Of a stretch of DNA of 64,000 nt, positions 33,581-42,625 are shown one piece after another. The notes under the pieces were generated by a model. It had not been told where the DNA came from, made no database searches, and was given only the letters and a program-made list of their open reading frames with translations. This DNA is from Pseudomonas sp. LD120 (GTDB lineage Bacteria; Pseudomonadota; Gammaproteobacteria; Pseudomonadales; Pseudomonadaceae). Location of the stretch: positions 1,178,001-1,242,000 of the forward strand of contig NZ_WVHL01000005.1 of assembly GCF_009861525.1 (NCBI RefSeq). Direction: 5' to 3'. The position numbers and the translations under genes were made by a program. How positions within the stretch are numbered: position 1 is the stretch's first letter; each line of letters opens with the position of its first letter.

Positions 33581-34186
33581 ATGAATCCGCTTTACCTCGC
33601 TTCCGGTTCGCCCCGTCGACGTGAGTTGCTCACGCAGATTGGTGTGCCCTTCACCGCCATCAGTGCGGATATCGATGAAACCCCGCGGGCCGATGAACTT
33701 CCCGCCACCTACGTTGAGCGCTTGGCCCGCGACAAGGCAGCGGCTGGCCGGGCACTGATTACCAGCAGTGAGTCCCGGGCGCCGGCTTGTGTGCTGGGCG
33801 CCGACACCGCAGTGGTGCTCGATGGGCGGATTCTTGGCAAGCCACTGGATCAGGCCGACGCTCTGGCGATGCTCATGGCGCTTTCCGGGCGTGAGCACGA
33901 AGTGCTGACGGCCATTGCCCTGCTCGATGGCGATCGCTGCGAATCGCGGGTGGTGCGCAGCCTGGTACGGTTTCGTCCCATCTCGGCGCAGGAGGCGGCG
34001 ATCTATTGGGCCAGCGGCGAGCCTCGGGATAAAGCTGGCGGTTATGCTATCCAGGGACTTGCTGCGGTGTTTGTGTCCGGGCTCAATGGCAGTTATTCCG
34101 CTGTGGTGGGCCTACCGGTATGCGAAACCGCAGAACTGCTCGGCCATTTCGGCATACCCTGTTGGCAAAACCTTCCAGTGCGCTAA
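33581..34186 (+). CDS. maf: Maf-like nucleoside triphosphate pyrophosphatase (dTTP/UTP, YhdE type)
   Basis: 201 residues. It hydrolyses non-canonical or excess dTTP/UTP-type nucleotides to monophosphates. The signature ASGSPRRRELL is at 7-17, with the second active-site segment VLGADTAVVLDGRILGKP and the closing KAGGYAIQGLAAVFV loop. GGGAG lies 9 bases before the ATG at 33581; an in-frame extension to 33497 overlaps mreD and is rejected. It sits between mreD and rng, the usual gamma-proteobacterial order. Confidence 0.95.
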   Translation: MNPLYLASGSPRRRELLTQIGVPFTAISADIDETPRADELPATYVERLARDKAAAGRALITSSESRAPACVLGADTAVVLDGRILGKPLDQADALAMLMALSGREHEVLTAIALLDGDRCESRVVRSLVRFRPISAQEAAIYWASGEPRDKAGGYAIQGLAAVFVSGLNGSYSAVVGLPVCETAELLGHFGIPCWQNLPVR

Positions 34187-34242
34187 GGCGCCGTACCCGA
34201 CTGCTGCGGCCCTCTATGAACACGCCTGAACGAGACACTGCC

Positions 34243-35700
34243 ATGAGTGAAGAGATTCTGATCAACATCACGCCGATGGAATCGCGCGTGGCGGTGGTTG
34301 AAAACGGAGTGCTGCAAGAGGTTCATGTTGAGCGGACCCAGCGCCGGGGTATCGTCGGCAACATCTATAAAGGCAAAGTAGTGCGGGTGTTGCCCGGCAT
34401 GCAGGCGGCCTTTGTCGACATCGGTCTTGATCGCGCGGCCTTCATCCATGCTTCGGAAATTTCTACCCGCGAAGGCACGGCGGTCGAGAGCATCAGCGCC
34501 CTGGTGCACGAAGGGCAGAGCCTGGTGGTGCAGGTCACCAAGGACCCCATCGGCACCAAGGGCGCACGCCTGACCACACAACTGTCGATCCCCTCTCGTT
34601 ATCTGGTGTACATGCCGCGCACCGCCCATGTCGGTATTTCGTTGAAGATCGAAGACGAAGCCGAGCGCGAGCGCCTGAAGCAGGTGGTCAGCGATTGTGT
34701 GGCCCAGGAAGGCATCAAGGAGGCAGGTGGTTTTATTCTGCGCACCGCCGCCGAGGGCGCCGGGGCTGACGAGATCATGATGGATATCCGTTACCTGCGC
34801 AGGCTCTGGGATCAGATCGGCACCCAGATCAAGACCATTGGTGCGCCCAGCGTGATCTACGAAGACCTCGGCTTGGCGCTGCGTACCCTGCGGGATCTGG
34901 TGGGGCCGAAGATCGAGAAGATCCGCATCGACTCCCGGGAGACCTTCCAGAAGACCAACCAGTTCGTCGCCGAGCTGATGCCGGAAATCGCCGATCGCCT
35001 TGAGCACTACCCCGGCGAGCGACCGATTTTCGACCTCTATGGTGTCGAAGACGAAATCCAGAAAGCGCTGGAGCGCAAGGTGCCGCTCAAGTCCGGCGGT
35101 TACCTGGTGGTGGACCCTGCGGAAGCCATGTCCACCATCGACGTCAACACGGGCGCCTTCGTGGGGCACCGCAATCTTGAAGAGACCATCTTCAAGACTA
35201 ATCTCGAAGCCGCCACCGCCATTGCCAGGCAACTGCGTCTGCGCAACCTGGGCGGGATCATCATCATCGACTTCATCGACATGGAAGATGAAGAGCACCA
35301 GCGCCAAGTGTTGCGAACACTGGAAAAACAGCTGGAACGTGATCACGCCAAGACCAACATCATCGGCATCACCGAGTTGGGTCTGGTGCAAATGACCCGT
35401 AAGCGCACTCGGGAAAGCCTGGAGCAGGTGCTTTGCGAGCCGTGCAGCAGTTGCCAGGGACGGGGTAAGTTGAAAACCCCGGAAACCGTTTGTTATGAAA
35501 TATTCCGTGAAATCCTACGTGAAGCCCGGGCTTATCAGGCAGAAGGGTATCGAGTGCTGGCCAATCAGAAAGTCGTCGATCGCTTGCTGGATGAAGAGTC
35601 GGGCAACGTGGCTGAGCTGGAGGGGTTTATCGGCCGGACCATTCGGTTCCAGGTCGAAACCATGTATTCCCAGGAACAATACGACGTGGTGCTGCTCTGA
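34243..35700 (+). CDS. rng: Ribonuclease G
   Basis: 485 residues, the short RNase E/G family member processing 16S rRNA 5' ends and some mRNAs. It has the N-terminal S1 domain (residues about 38-120, RGIVGNIYKGKVVRVLPGMQAAFVD region). The catalytic aspartates are in STIDVNTGAFVG and IIIIDFIDMED. The zinc-link cysteines are in CEPCSSCQGRG, and the C-terminal RNase E scaffold is absent. Start at 34243 (MSEEILINITP); alternative ATG at 34216 would add nine residues. Only a weak ribosome site is visible. Confidence 0.95.
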   Translation: MSEEILINITPMESRVAVVENGVLQEVHVERTQRRGIVGNIYKGKVVRVLPGMQAAFVDIGLDRAAFIHASEISTREGTAVESISALVHEGQSLVVQVTKDPIGTKGARLTTQLSIPSRYLVYMPRTAHVGISLKIEDEAERERLKQVVSDCVAQEGIKEAGGFILRTAAEGAGADEIMMDIRYLRRLWDQIGTQIKTIGAPSVIYEDLGLALRTLRDLVGPKIEKIRIDSRETFQKTNQFVAELMPEIADRLEHYPGERPIFDLYGVEDEIQKALERKVPLKSGGYLVVDPAEAMSTIDVNTGAFVGHRNLEETIFKTNLEAATAIARQLRLRNLGGIIIIDFIDMEDEEHQRQVLRTLEKQLERDHAKTNIIGITELGLVQMTRKRTRESLEQVLCEPCSSCQGRGKLKTPETVCYEIFREILREARAYQAEGYRVLANQKVVDRLLDEESGNVAELEGFIGRTIRFQVETMYSQEQYDVVLL

Positions 35701-35776
35701 TTCCGCATGTTTCACATGATTGGAAGCGGCTGGCCTCAGCTTTTTGCATGACTTTTTGCCATGGGAGCCACCTGAG

Positions 35777-38700
35777 ATGGAGCAGTTGATTCGTCTGTTC
35801 GCCACGCTGACTCGCTGGGGGTTGGGCCTCTGTGCATTGGGCCTGGTGACGACTGCTTTGTACGTCAGCCTGGGGCGCGAGCTGACCCCGTTGGTGGCTG
35901 AGTATCAGGCCGAGGTTGAAGCCAAGGTAGAGAAAGCTGTGGGGTTGCCGGTGCAGATCGGCCGCCTGGAAGGTCGCTGGAGCGGGCTGTCACCGATTTT
36001 TCTGGCCCACGATGTCCGGGTGGGACAGGGCGCCAACGCGTTGCGCCTGGATCAAGTCAGCGTGGCGCCGGATATGCTCGGCAGCCTGTTGGCTCGCGAC
36101 CTGCGGGTCGGGCGCGTGGAACTCAGTGGCCTGAGCATCAGCCTCAAAGAAGGCGAGGATGGCCAGTGGCAGTTGCAAGGCTTGCCGATGCAGCAGGACC
36201 AGCCGTTGGATCCGGGGCAGTTGCTGACGCGCTTGCAGCAGGTGGCGGAACTGTCGCTGCTCGACAGTCAGGTCACTTTGCTGGCCCAAGGTCACTCGCC
36301 TGTGGCCTTGACCTATGTGGGACTCAACCTGCGCACCGGTCCCAGCCGTCAGCGTTTGGACTTGCGCCTGACCCTGCCGGACGGTCAACCCTTGGCGATG
36401 AACCTACGCACCCGTATCCGCGCTGACGCCTGGCGTGACGCACAGGCCGAGTTGTACCTGAGCCTGCCGCAAAGCGACTGGTCGCGCTGGTTGCCTGCCC
36501 GGCTTACCCAACAATGGAAGCTCTCCGAACTCAAGGCCGGTGGCGAGCTGTGGCTGAACTGGGCGCAGGGCACGGTGCAGAATGCCGCGTTGCGCCTGAA
36601 TGCGCCGCAGTTCACCGGTGCGTATGCCGGGCGCAGCCCTGTCACGCTGAAGAATCTGGCGCTGAATGCGTTCTTCCAGCGCAACGAACAAGGCGTGCAG
36701 GTGCAACTCGACTCCCTGGCACTGAGCCTTGGCGACACGCGTTGGGAGTCGCGCCTGCAACTGCAGCAGAGCCAGGCCGCCGAACAAGGCGAAGAACTCT
36801 GGCACGTACAGGCCGATCGCCTGGACCTGGCACCGTTGACGCCGATTCTCGATGCCTTGGCTCCATTGCCCGAGGGATTGGCCACGGCCATCGATCGTTT
36901 GAAGGTCACCGGTGGGCTGCGCAATGTGCTACTCGACTATCGCCCCCAAGCCACTGGCGACCGGCGCCTGAGCTTTGCAGCCAACCTCGATCGAGTCGGT
37001 TTCGACGCCTACCACGGCGCCCCGGCGGCGCGGAACGTCAGCGGTAGTATCAGCGGTGACCTGGGCAAGGGTGAGCTGCGCATGGACAGCAAGGACTTTT
37101 CCTTGCACCTGTCTCCAATCTTCGCCAAACCCTGGCAGTACATCCAGGCCAACGCCACGCTGACTTGGACGTTGGATAAGGACGGCTTCACCCTGATTGC
37201 CCCTTACTTGAAGGTGCTGGGCGAGGAAGGCAAGATCGCGGGTGACTTCCTGATCCGCCTGCATTTCGATCACAGCCAGGAAGACTACATGGACCTGCGG
37301 GTCGGTCTGCTGGAGGGCGATGGGCGCTACACCGCCAAGTACTTGCCCCAGGCGCTTAGCCCGGCGCTTGACCAATGGCTGCGCACAGCGATTCTCAAGG
37401 GGGCGGTGGATCAGGGCTTCTTCCAGTACCAGGGGTCGTTGAACCATGACGCCATCGAGGCGGCTCGCAGCATCAGCCTGTTCTTCAAGGTGCATGACGC
37501 CGAACTGGCATTCCAGCCGGGGTGGCCGCACCTGAGCAGAGTCAGCGGCGATGTGTTCGTCGAGGACAGCGGCGTGCGTATCGTCGCCAGCCAGGGCCAA
37601 CTGCTGAACACTCAGGTACGCGACGTGTTCGTCAACATCCCCCACGCCCCTAGCGGCCAGAGCACCCACATGTTCATCGATGGCAGTTTTGCCGGTGGCT
37701 TGGGCGATGGGGTGAAGATTCTTCAGGAAGCGCCTATCGGTACGGCCTCGACGTTTGCCGGCTGGCAGGGTGAGGGTGAGCTGCAAGGCACGCTGAACCT
37801 GGACATTCCCCTGGTCAAAGGTGAAGAACCGAAGATCGTGGTGGGCTTCAAGACGGAGCAGGCGCGTCTCAAACTCAAAGACCCGGAGCTGGAACTGACG
37901 CAGCTCAAGGGCAGCTTCCGCTTCGACAGCACCAAGGGCCTGAGTGGCGAAGGCATCAGTGCCCAGGCCTTTGAGCGGCCCGTAAGCGCACAGATTTTTG
38001 CCGACGGTAAGCGTGGCAAGGCCAGCACTCGGGTGGTCGCCAAGGGGCAGGTTGCGGTCAAGAAGCTCACTGACTGGTTGAACATCAGTCAGCCCCTGCC
38101 GGTGTCCGGCGAGGTGCCGTATCAATTGCAACTGAACCTCGATGGTGCCGATAGCCAATTGAGGGTCAGTTCCAGCCTCAGGGGCGTGGCGGTGGACTTG
38201 CCAGCCCCGTTCGGCATGACCGCCAGTACAGGGCGCAACAGTGTGTTCCGCATGACCCTGCAAGGAGCTGAACGCCGTTACTGGTTCGACTACGGTGAGC
38301 TGGCCGACTTCACGTTCGCGGCTCCCAGCGGCAAGCTCGCCGAAGGGCGCGGAGAGCTGTTCCTGGGCGATGGCACGGCCTTGTTGCCGACCAGCAAAGG
38401 ACTGCGGATACGTGGGGTTCTGTCGGAACTGGACGTCGAGCCCTGGAAGGCGCTGGTGGACCGCTATGCCGGGCAGAACCCGGGCGACAGCGCCAAGCAA
38501 CTGCTCAGCAGCGCGAATTTCAAGGTCGGCACGCTCAGCGCCTTTGGCACTCATCTGGATCAGGTCAACCTGCTGCTGACCCGCAAGCCAAGCGCCTGGC
38601 AGTTGCAGATCGACAGTCAACAGGCCAGAGGCACTGTCGCTATTGCTGACGCCCAGGCTGCGCCAATGACCATCGACATGCAGTACGTGCGCCTGCCTGC

Positions 38701-39580
38701 TGCCGATCCGGCGGCGCAGGCCGATGATAATGCGCCAGACCCTCTGGCTTCGGTGGACCCGAAGAATGTCCCGGCGCTGGATATTGCCATCGCCCAACTG
38801 TTCCAGGGGCCGGCCCTGATCGGTCGTTGGGCGCTCAAGGTTCGTCCCAGCGCCAAGGGCATGACCTTCAACAGCCTGGACCTGGGGCTCAAGGGCATGC
38901 AGCTCAAAGGCGAGGGCGGCTGGGAAGGCACCGCTGGCGCCAGCAGCAGTTGGTACCGCGGTCGCATTGGCGGCAAGAACCTGGGCGATGTGCTCAAGGG
39001 CTGGGGCTTTGCCCCCACCGTCACCAGTGAATCGTTTCATCTGGATGTTGATGGCCGCTGGCCCGGCTCGCCGGCCTGGGTCGGTCTGAAGCGGTTCTCC
39101 GGCAGCTTGGACGCCACGTTGCGCAAGGGCCAGTTCGTTGAAGTTGAGGGCGGTGCCCAGGCGCTGCGGGTGTTCGGGCTGCTTAACTTCAACTCCATTG
39201 GTCGACGCTTGCGCCTGGACTTCTCTGACCTGTTCGGCAAGGGGCTGAGCTATGACCGGGTCAAAGGCGTATTGGCGGCGAGCAACGGGGTCTATGTCAC
39301 TCGTGAACCGATCACCTTGACCGGGCCGTCGAGCAACCTGGAGCTCAATGGCACCTTGGACATGGTGGCCGACCAAGTGGACGCCAAGCTGCTGGTGACG
39401 TTGCCGGTGACCAACAACTTGCCGATTGCCGCCTTGATTGCCGGTGCGCCGGCGGTGGGCGGTGCGTTGTTTTTGATCGACAAGTTGATCGGCGATCGTG
39501 TGGCGCGCTTTGCCAGCGTCAAATACAACGTCAAAGGCCCATGGAAAGAGCCGAAAATCACCTTAGACAAGCCGTTTTGA
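35777..39580 (+). CDS. yhdP: YhdP-family AsmA-like envelope protein
   Basis: 1267 residues, usual YhdP size. An N-terminal transmembrane helix (residues 10-30) anchors a very long periplasmic body of repeated AsmA/DUF3971 beta-structures and a C-terminal AsmA-like region (FGLLNFNSIGRRLRLDFSDLFGKG, then a hydrophobic end near LIAGAPAVGGALFLIDKLI). E. coli relatives move phospholipid between membranes with TamB and YdbH. GGGAG with about 9-base spacing favours the ATG at 35777; the longer frame from 35720 is not homologous. A minus-strand frame of 815 codons overlaps it as a high-GC shadow. Confidence 0.93.
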   Translation: MEQLIRLFATLTRWGLGLCALGLVTTALYVSLGRELTPLVAEYQAEVEAKVEKAVGLPVQIGRLEGRWSGLSPIFLAHDVRVGQGANALRLDQVSVAPDMLGSLLARDLRVGRVELSGLSISLKEGEDGQWQLQGLPMQQDQPLDPGQLLTRLQQVAELSLLDSQVTLLAQGHSPVALTYVGLNLRTGPSRQRLDLRLTLPDGQPLAMNLRTRIRADAWRDAQAELYLSLPQSDWSRWLPARLTQQWKLSELKAGGELWLNWAQGTVQNAALRLNAPQFTGAYAGRSPVTLKNLALNAFFQRNEQGVQVQLDSLALSLGDTRWESRLQLQQSQAAEQGEELWHVQADRLDLAPLTPILDALAPLPEGLATAIDRLKVTGGLRNVLLDYRPQATGDRRLSFAANLDRVGFDAYHGAPAARNVSGSISGDLGKGELRMDSKDFSLHLSPIFAKPWQYIQANATLTWTLDKDGFTLIAPYLKVLGEEGKIAGDFLIRLHFDHSQEDYMDLRVGLLEGDGRYTAKYLPQALSPALDQWLRTAILKGAVDQGFFQYQGSLNHDAIEAARSISLFFKVHDAELAFQPGWPHLSRVSGDVFVEDSGVRIVASQGQLLNTQVRDVFVNIPHAPSGQSTHMFIDGSFAGGLGDGVKILQEAPIGTASTFAGWQGEGELQGTLNLDIPLVKGEEPKIVVGFKTEQARLKLKDPELELTQLKGSFRFDSTKGLSGEGISAQAFERPVSAQIFADGKRGKASTRVVAKGQVAVKKLTDWLNISQPLPVSGEVPYQLQLNLDGADSQLRVSSSLRGVAVDLPAPFGMTASTGRNSVFRMTLQGAERRYWFDYGELADFTFAAPSGKLAEGRGELFLGDGTALLPTSKGLRIRGVLSELDVEPWKALVDRYAGQNPGDSAKQLLSSANFKVGTLSAFGTHLDQVNLLLTRKPSAWQLQIDSQQARGTVAIADAQAAPMTIDMQYVRLPAADPAAQADDNAPDPLASVDPKNVPALDIAIAQLFQGPALIGRWALKVRPSAKGMTFNSLDLGLKGMQLKGEGGWEGTAGASSSWYRGRIGGKNLGDVLKGWGFAPTVTSESFHLDVDGRWPGSPAWVGLKRFSGSLDATLRKGQFVEVEGGAQALRVFGLLNFNSIGRRLRLDFSDLFGKGLSYDRVKGVLAASNGVYVTREPITLTGPSSNLELNGTLDMVADQVDAKLLVTLPVTNNLPIAALIAGAPAVGGALFLIDKLIGDRVARFASVKYNVKGPWKEPKITLDKPF

Positions 39581-39638
39581 GAATCCTCGACTCACGCCCA
39601 TGGAGTAGCATGACGACCTACCCAACACGGAGTACGCC

Positions 39639-40493
39639 ATGTCTCTTGCGGTGATTCAAATGGTCAGCCAGAGCGATGTTCTGGCCAATCTGGCACAGGC
39701 TCGTGGCTTGCTTGAGCGCGCTGCTGCGGGGGGCGCCACACTGGCGGTGCTGCCAGAAAACTTCGCTGCCATGGGCCGTCGCGACATGGCTGCCATCGGT
39801 CGCGCCGAGGCCCTCGGCGAGGGACCGATCCTGCCGTGGTTGAAACAGACCGCTTGCGACCTCAGGTTATGGATTGTCGCCGGCACTTTGCCGCTGCCAC
39901 CCGAGGATCAGCCCGACGCCAAGTCCAATGCCTGCTCGTTGCTGGTGGATGACCAGGGGCAAGTGGTGGCGCGCTACGACAAATTGCATTTGTTCGATGT
40001 CGACGTGGCCGACAATCGCGGCCGCTACCGTGAATCCGATGACTATGCTCATGGACACCGCATAGTGGTGGCGGATACCCCGGTGGGGCGTTTGGGGCTG
40101 ACGGTGTGTTACGACTTGCGCTTCCCTGAGCTGTACAGCGAACTGCGCGCCGCCGGCGCCGAATTGATCAGCGCGCCCTCAGCCTTTACCGCGGTGACCG
40201 GCGCCGCCCATTGGGAGGTGCTGATCCGGGCCCGGTCCATTGAAACCCAGTGCTACCTGCTGGCGGCGGCCCAGGGCGGCGTGCACCCAGGCCCGCGGGA
40301 AACCTACGGCCACGCGGCGATCATCGACCCCTGGGGGCGAGTGCTGGCGCAGCAGGATCAAGGTGAGGGCGTGCTGCTGGCCGAGCGCGACAGCAGCGAA
40401 CAGGCGTCCATTCGGGCGCGGATGCCGGTGTTCAGTCATCGGCGCATTTTCTCGCAAGGCGTTCAACGGCTTGCATCAGTACGACGAATTTAA
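39639..40493 (+). CDS. Nitrilase-family amidase (Nit1/YbeM, probable deaminated-glutathione amidase)
   Basis: 284 residues. Carbon-nitrogen hydrolase with the full catalytic set: Glu40 in VLPENF, Lys115 in RYDKLHLFDVD, Cys157 in VCYDLRFPELY. The KLHLFDVD and DLRFPEL stretches match the Nit1 branch, which repairs deaminated glutathione. The ATG at 39639 is preceded by ACACGGAG with about 7-base spacing. It is 58 bases after yhdP and 11 bases before tldD. Confidence 0.9.
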   Translation: MSLAVIQMVSQSDVLANLAQARGLLERAAAGGATLAVLPENFAAMGRRDMAAIGRAEALGEGPILPWLKQTACDLRLWIVAGTLPLPPEDQPDAKSNACSLLVDDQGQVVARYDKLHLFDVDVADNRGRYRESDDYAHGHRIVVADTPVGRLGLTVCYDLRFPELYSELRAAGAELISAPSAFTAVTGAAHWEVLIRARSIETQCYLLAAAQGGVHPGPRETYGHAAIIDPWGRVLAQQDQGEGVLLAERDSSEQASIRARMPVFSHRRIFSQGVQRLASVRRI

Positions 40494-40504
40494 GGCCAAA
40501 GCAT

Positions 40505-41947
40505 ATGAGCGGGTTGTTGTCCTCAGTCAGTGAACATCTTCTAGCCCCGGGCGGCGTGACCATCGAAAGCTTGCAGGGCGTGCTGGGGGATCTGGCCGGC
40601 CCGGGCATCGATGCCGCCGACCTGTATTTCCAGGGACAGATTTCCGAGTCCTGGTCCCTGGAAGACGGGATCGTCAAGGAAGGCAGTTTCAATCTCGACC
40701 AAGGGGTCGGGGTGCGGGCGCAGTCCGGCGAAAAGACCGGCTTTGCCTACAGCAACGCCATCACCCTAGAAGCCCTGGGCCTGGCGGCCCGTGCTGCCCG
40801 CTCGATCTCCCGGGCCGGGCAGAGCGGTACCGTGCAGGCATTCACCAGCCAGGACGTGGCGCAACTGTATGCGCCGGACAACCCCCTGGAAGTCATCAGC
40901 CGTGCCGAAAAGGTCGAGCTGCTCAAGCGCGTTGACGCCGCGACCCGGGCTCTGGATCCGCGTATCCAGCAGGTCAGCGTGAGCATGGCCGGGGTCTGGG
41001 AGCGGATTCTGGTGGCCTCCACCGACGGCGGCCTGGCGGCGGATGTGCGGCCGTTGGTGCGCTTCAATGTCAGCGTCATCGTCGAGCAGAACGGTCGCCG
41101 CGAGCGCGGTGGCCACGGTGGCGGCGGGCGTACCGACTACCGCTATTTCCTGACTGAAGATCGGGCCATGGGCTATGCCCGTGAAGCGCTGCGTCAGGCC
41201 CTGGTCAATCTCGAAGCCATTCCGGCACCGGCCGGCACCTTGCCGGTGGTACTCGGCTCTGGCTGGTCCGGGGTGCTGTTGCACGAAGCCGTGGGCCACG
41301 GTCTGGAGGGGGACTTCAACCGCAAGGGCAGTTCGGCCTACAGCGGCCGCATGGGCGAGAGGGTGGCTTCTAAGCTCTGCACCATCGTCGACGACGGCAC
41401 CCTTGCCGGTCGCCGCGGTTCTCTGAGCGTGGATGACGAAGGCACCCCCACTGAATGCACCACCCTGATCGAGAACGGTGTGCTCAAGGGGTACATGCAG
41501 GACAAGCTCAACGCCCGTCTGATGGGCGTGGCCCGTACCGGCAATGGTCGTCGCGAGTCGTATGCGCACCTGCCGATGCCGCGCATGACCAACACCTACA
41601 TGCTGGCTGGTGAAAGCGATCCGGCGGAAATCATCGCCTCGGTGAAGAAGGGCATCTATTGCGCCAATCTTGGCGGCGGCCAGGTGGACATCACCAGCGG
41701 CAAGTTCGTGTTCTCCACCAGCGAGGCCTACCTGATCGAAGACGGCAAGATCACCGCGCCGGTCAAAGGGGCGACCCTGATTGGCAATGGCCCGGAAGCG
41801 ATGAGCCGGGTGTCGATGGTGGGCAATGACTTGTCCCTGGATAGCGGTGTCGGCACTTGTGGCAAGGACGGGCAATCAGTGCCAGTGGGCGTCGGCCAGC
41901 CGACCCTGAAGATCGATGCGATCACCGTGGGTGGCACAGGGGCATAA
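40505..41947 (+). CDS. tldD: TldD subunit of the TldD/TldE metalloprotease
   Basis: 480 residues. It bears the zinc-binding HEAVGH motif at residues 260-265 and the family C-terminal region (GVGTCGKDGQSVPVGVGQPTLKIDAITVGGTG). With PmbA/TldE, encoded 680 bases downstream, it cleaves unfolded or antibiotic-precursor peptides. It is full length. The preceding AAAGCAT is a weak ribosome site. Confidence 0.96.
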   Translation: MSGLLSSVSEHLLAPGGVTIESLQGVLGDLAGPGIDAADLYFQGQISESWSLEDGIVKEGSFNLDQGVGVRAQSGEKTGFAYSNAITLEALGLAARAARSISRAGQSGTVQAFTSQDVAQLYAPDNPLEVISRAEKVELLKRVDAATRALDPRIQQVSVSMAGVWERILVASTDGGLAADVRPLVRFNVSVIVEQNGRRERGGHGGGGRTDYRYFLTEDRAMGYAREALRQALVNLEAIPAPAGTLPVVLGSGWSGVLLHEAVGHGLEGDFNRKGSSAYSGRMGERVASKLCTIVDDGTLAGRRGSLSVDDEGTPTECTTLIENGVLKGYMQDKLNARLMGVARTGNGRRESYAHLPMPRMTNTYMLAGESDPAEIIASVKKGIYCANLGGGQVDITSGKFVFSTSEAYLIEDGKITAPVKGATLIGNGPEAMSRVSMVGNDLSLDSGVGTCGKDGQSVPVGVGQPTLKIDAITVGGTGA

Positions 41948-41960
41948 GAGAAGAGGGCGC

Positions 41961-41987
41961 CGGATGAGCTGCTGGGCAGCTCATCCG
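41961..41987. terminator. 12-bp hairpin between convergent tldD and darP
   Basis: CGGATGAGCTGC pairs perfectly with GCAGCTCATCCG around TGG. It sits 13 bases after the tldD stop and 8 bases past the darP stop. No T-run on either strand, so it is probably a processing or Rho-assisted end for both transcripts. Confidence 0.5.
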
Positions 41988-41995
41988 TGGAGGGC

Positions 41996-42517
41996 TCAAC
42001 GCAGGCCGCGTTGGGTTTCGTCCAGTTCGCGGATGTACTTGAAGATTTTACGGCTGGAGGCCGGTGCCTTGTTATGGGCCACCTCATGCTGGGCCTGACG
42101 AATCAGGGAGCGCAATTGCTGGCGATCGGCATCCGGATATTCGTTGACGAACTTTTCCAGGACGTCATCGCCGCCGCCGATCAGGCGGTCACGCCAACGT
42201 TCCAGGTTGTGGAAACGTTCGTTGTACTGCCGGGTGGAGGCGTCGAGTTGGTCGAGCAGTTGCAGAATCGCGTCGGTGTCCTGGTCACGCATCAGCTTGC
42301 CGATGAATTGCAGGTGGCGCTTTCGAGCGATATGGGCGACGTGCTTGGGCGCATCCGCCAGGGCCCGGCGCAAGGCGTCGGTCAACGGCAGTTTGTTTAG
42401 CAAGTCAGGCTTGAGAGTGGTAAGGCGCTCGCCGAGATCAACCAGAGCATGCAGCTCGCGTTTGACCTGGGATTTGCTTTTCTCCCCATCGAGGGAGTCG
42501 TCGTAAGAATCAACCAT
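41996..42517 (-). CDS. darP: Ribosome-associated protein DarP (YjgA, DUF615)
   Basis: 173 residues, the usual length. Pre-50S assembly factor. It begins MVDSYDDSLDGEKSKSQVKRE with the DUF615 core (LHALVDLGERLTTLKPDLL) and a helical C-terminus. The ATG at 42517 gives the family N-terminus; an in-frame extension of five residues to 42532 has no better ribosome site. It is inserted, minus strand, between the two halves of the tldD/pmbA pair. Confidence 0.93.
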   Translation of the reverse strand: MVDSYDDSLDGEKSKSQVKRELHALVDLGERLTTLKPDLLNKLPLTDALRRALADAPKHVAHIARKRHLQFIGKLMRDQDTDAILQLLDQLDASTRQYNERFHNLERWRDRLIGGGDDVLEKFVNEYPDADRQQLRSLIRQAQHEVAHNKAPASSRKIFKYIRELDETQRGLR

Positions 42518-42625
42518 GGTGGCAGTCCGCAAAGAAACGCCGCCATGATAACCAGTCGAGGGCCGCTTGTCCGGCCCGGTCGCTCGCCGGCCTTAATCGA
42601 AAGCAGAATTTGAGTGGAGAACAGC

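Noticed and set aside
36929..39376. 815-codon open frame on the minus strand inside yhdP
   Set aside because: It is the antisense shadow of a GC-rich gene with biased third positions; the composition is His/Gln/Val/Ala-rich, with no recognised domain, and yhdP on the plus strand is a full-length known family.
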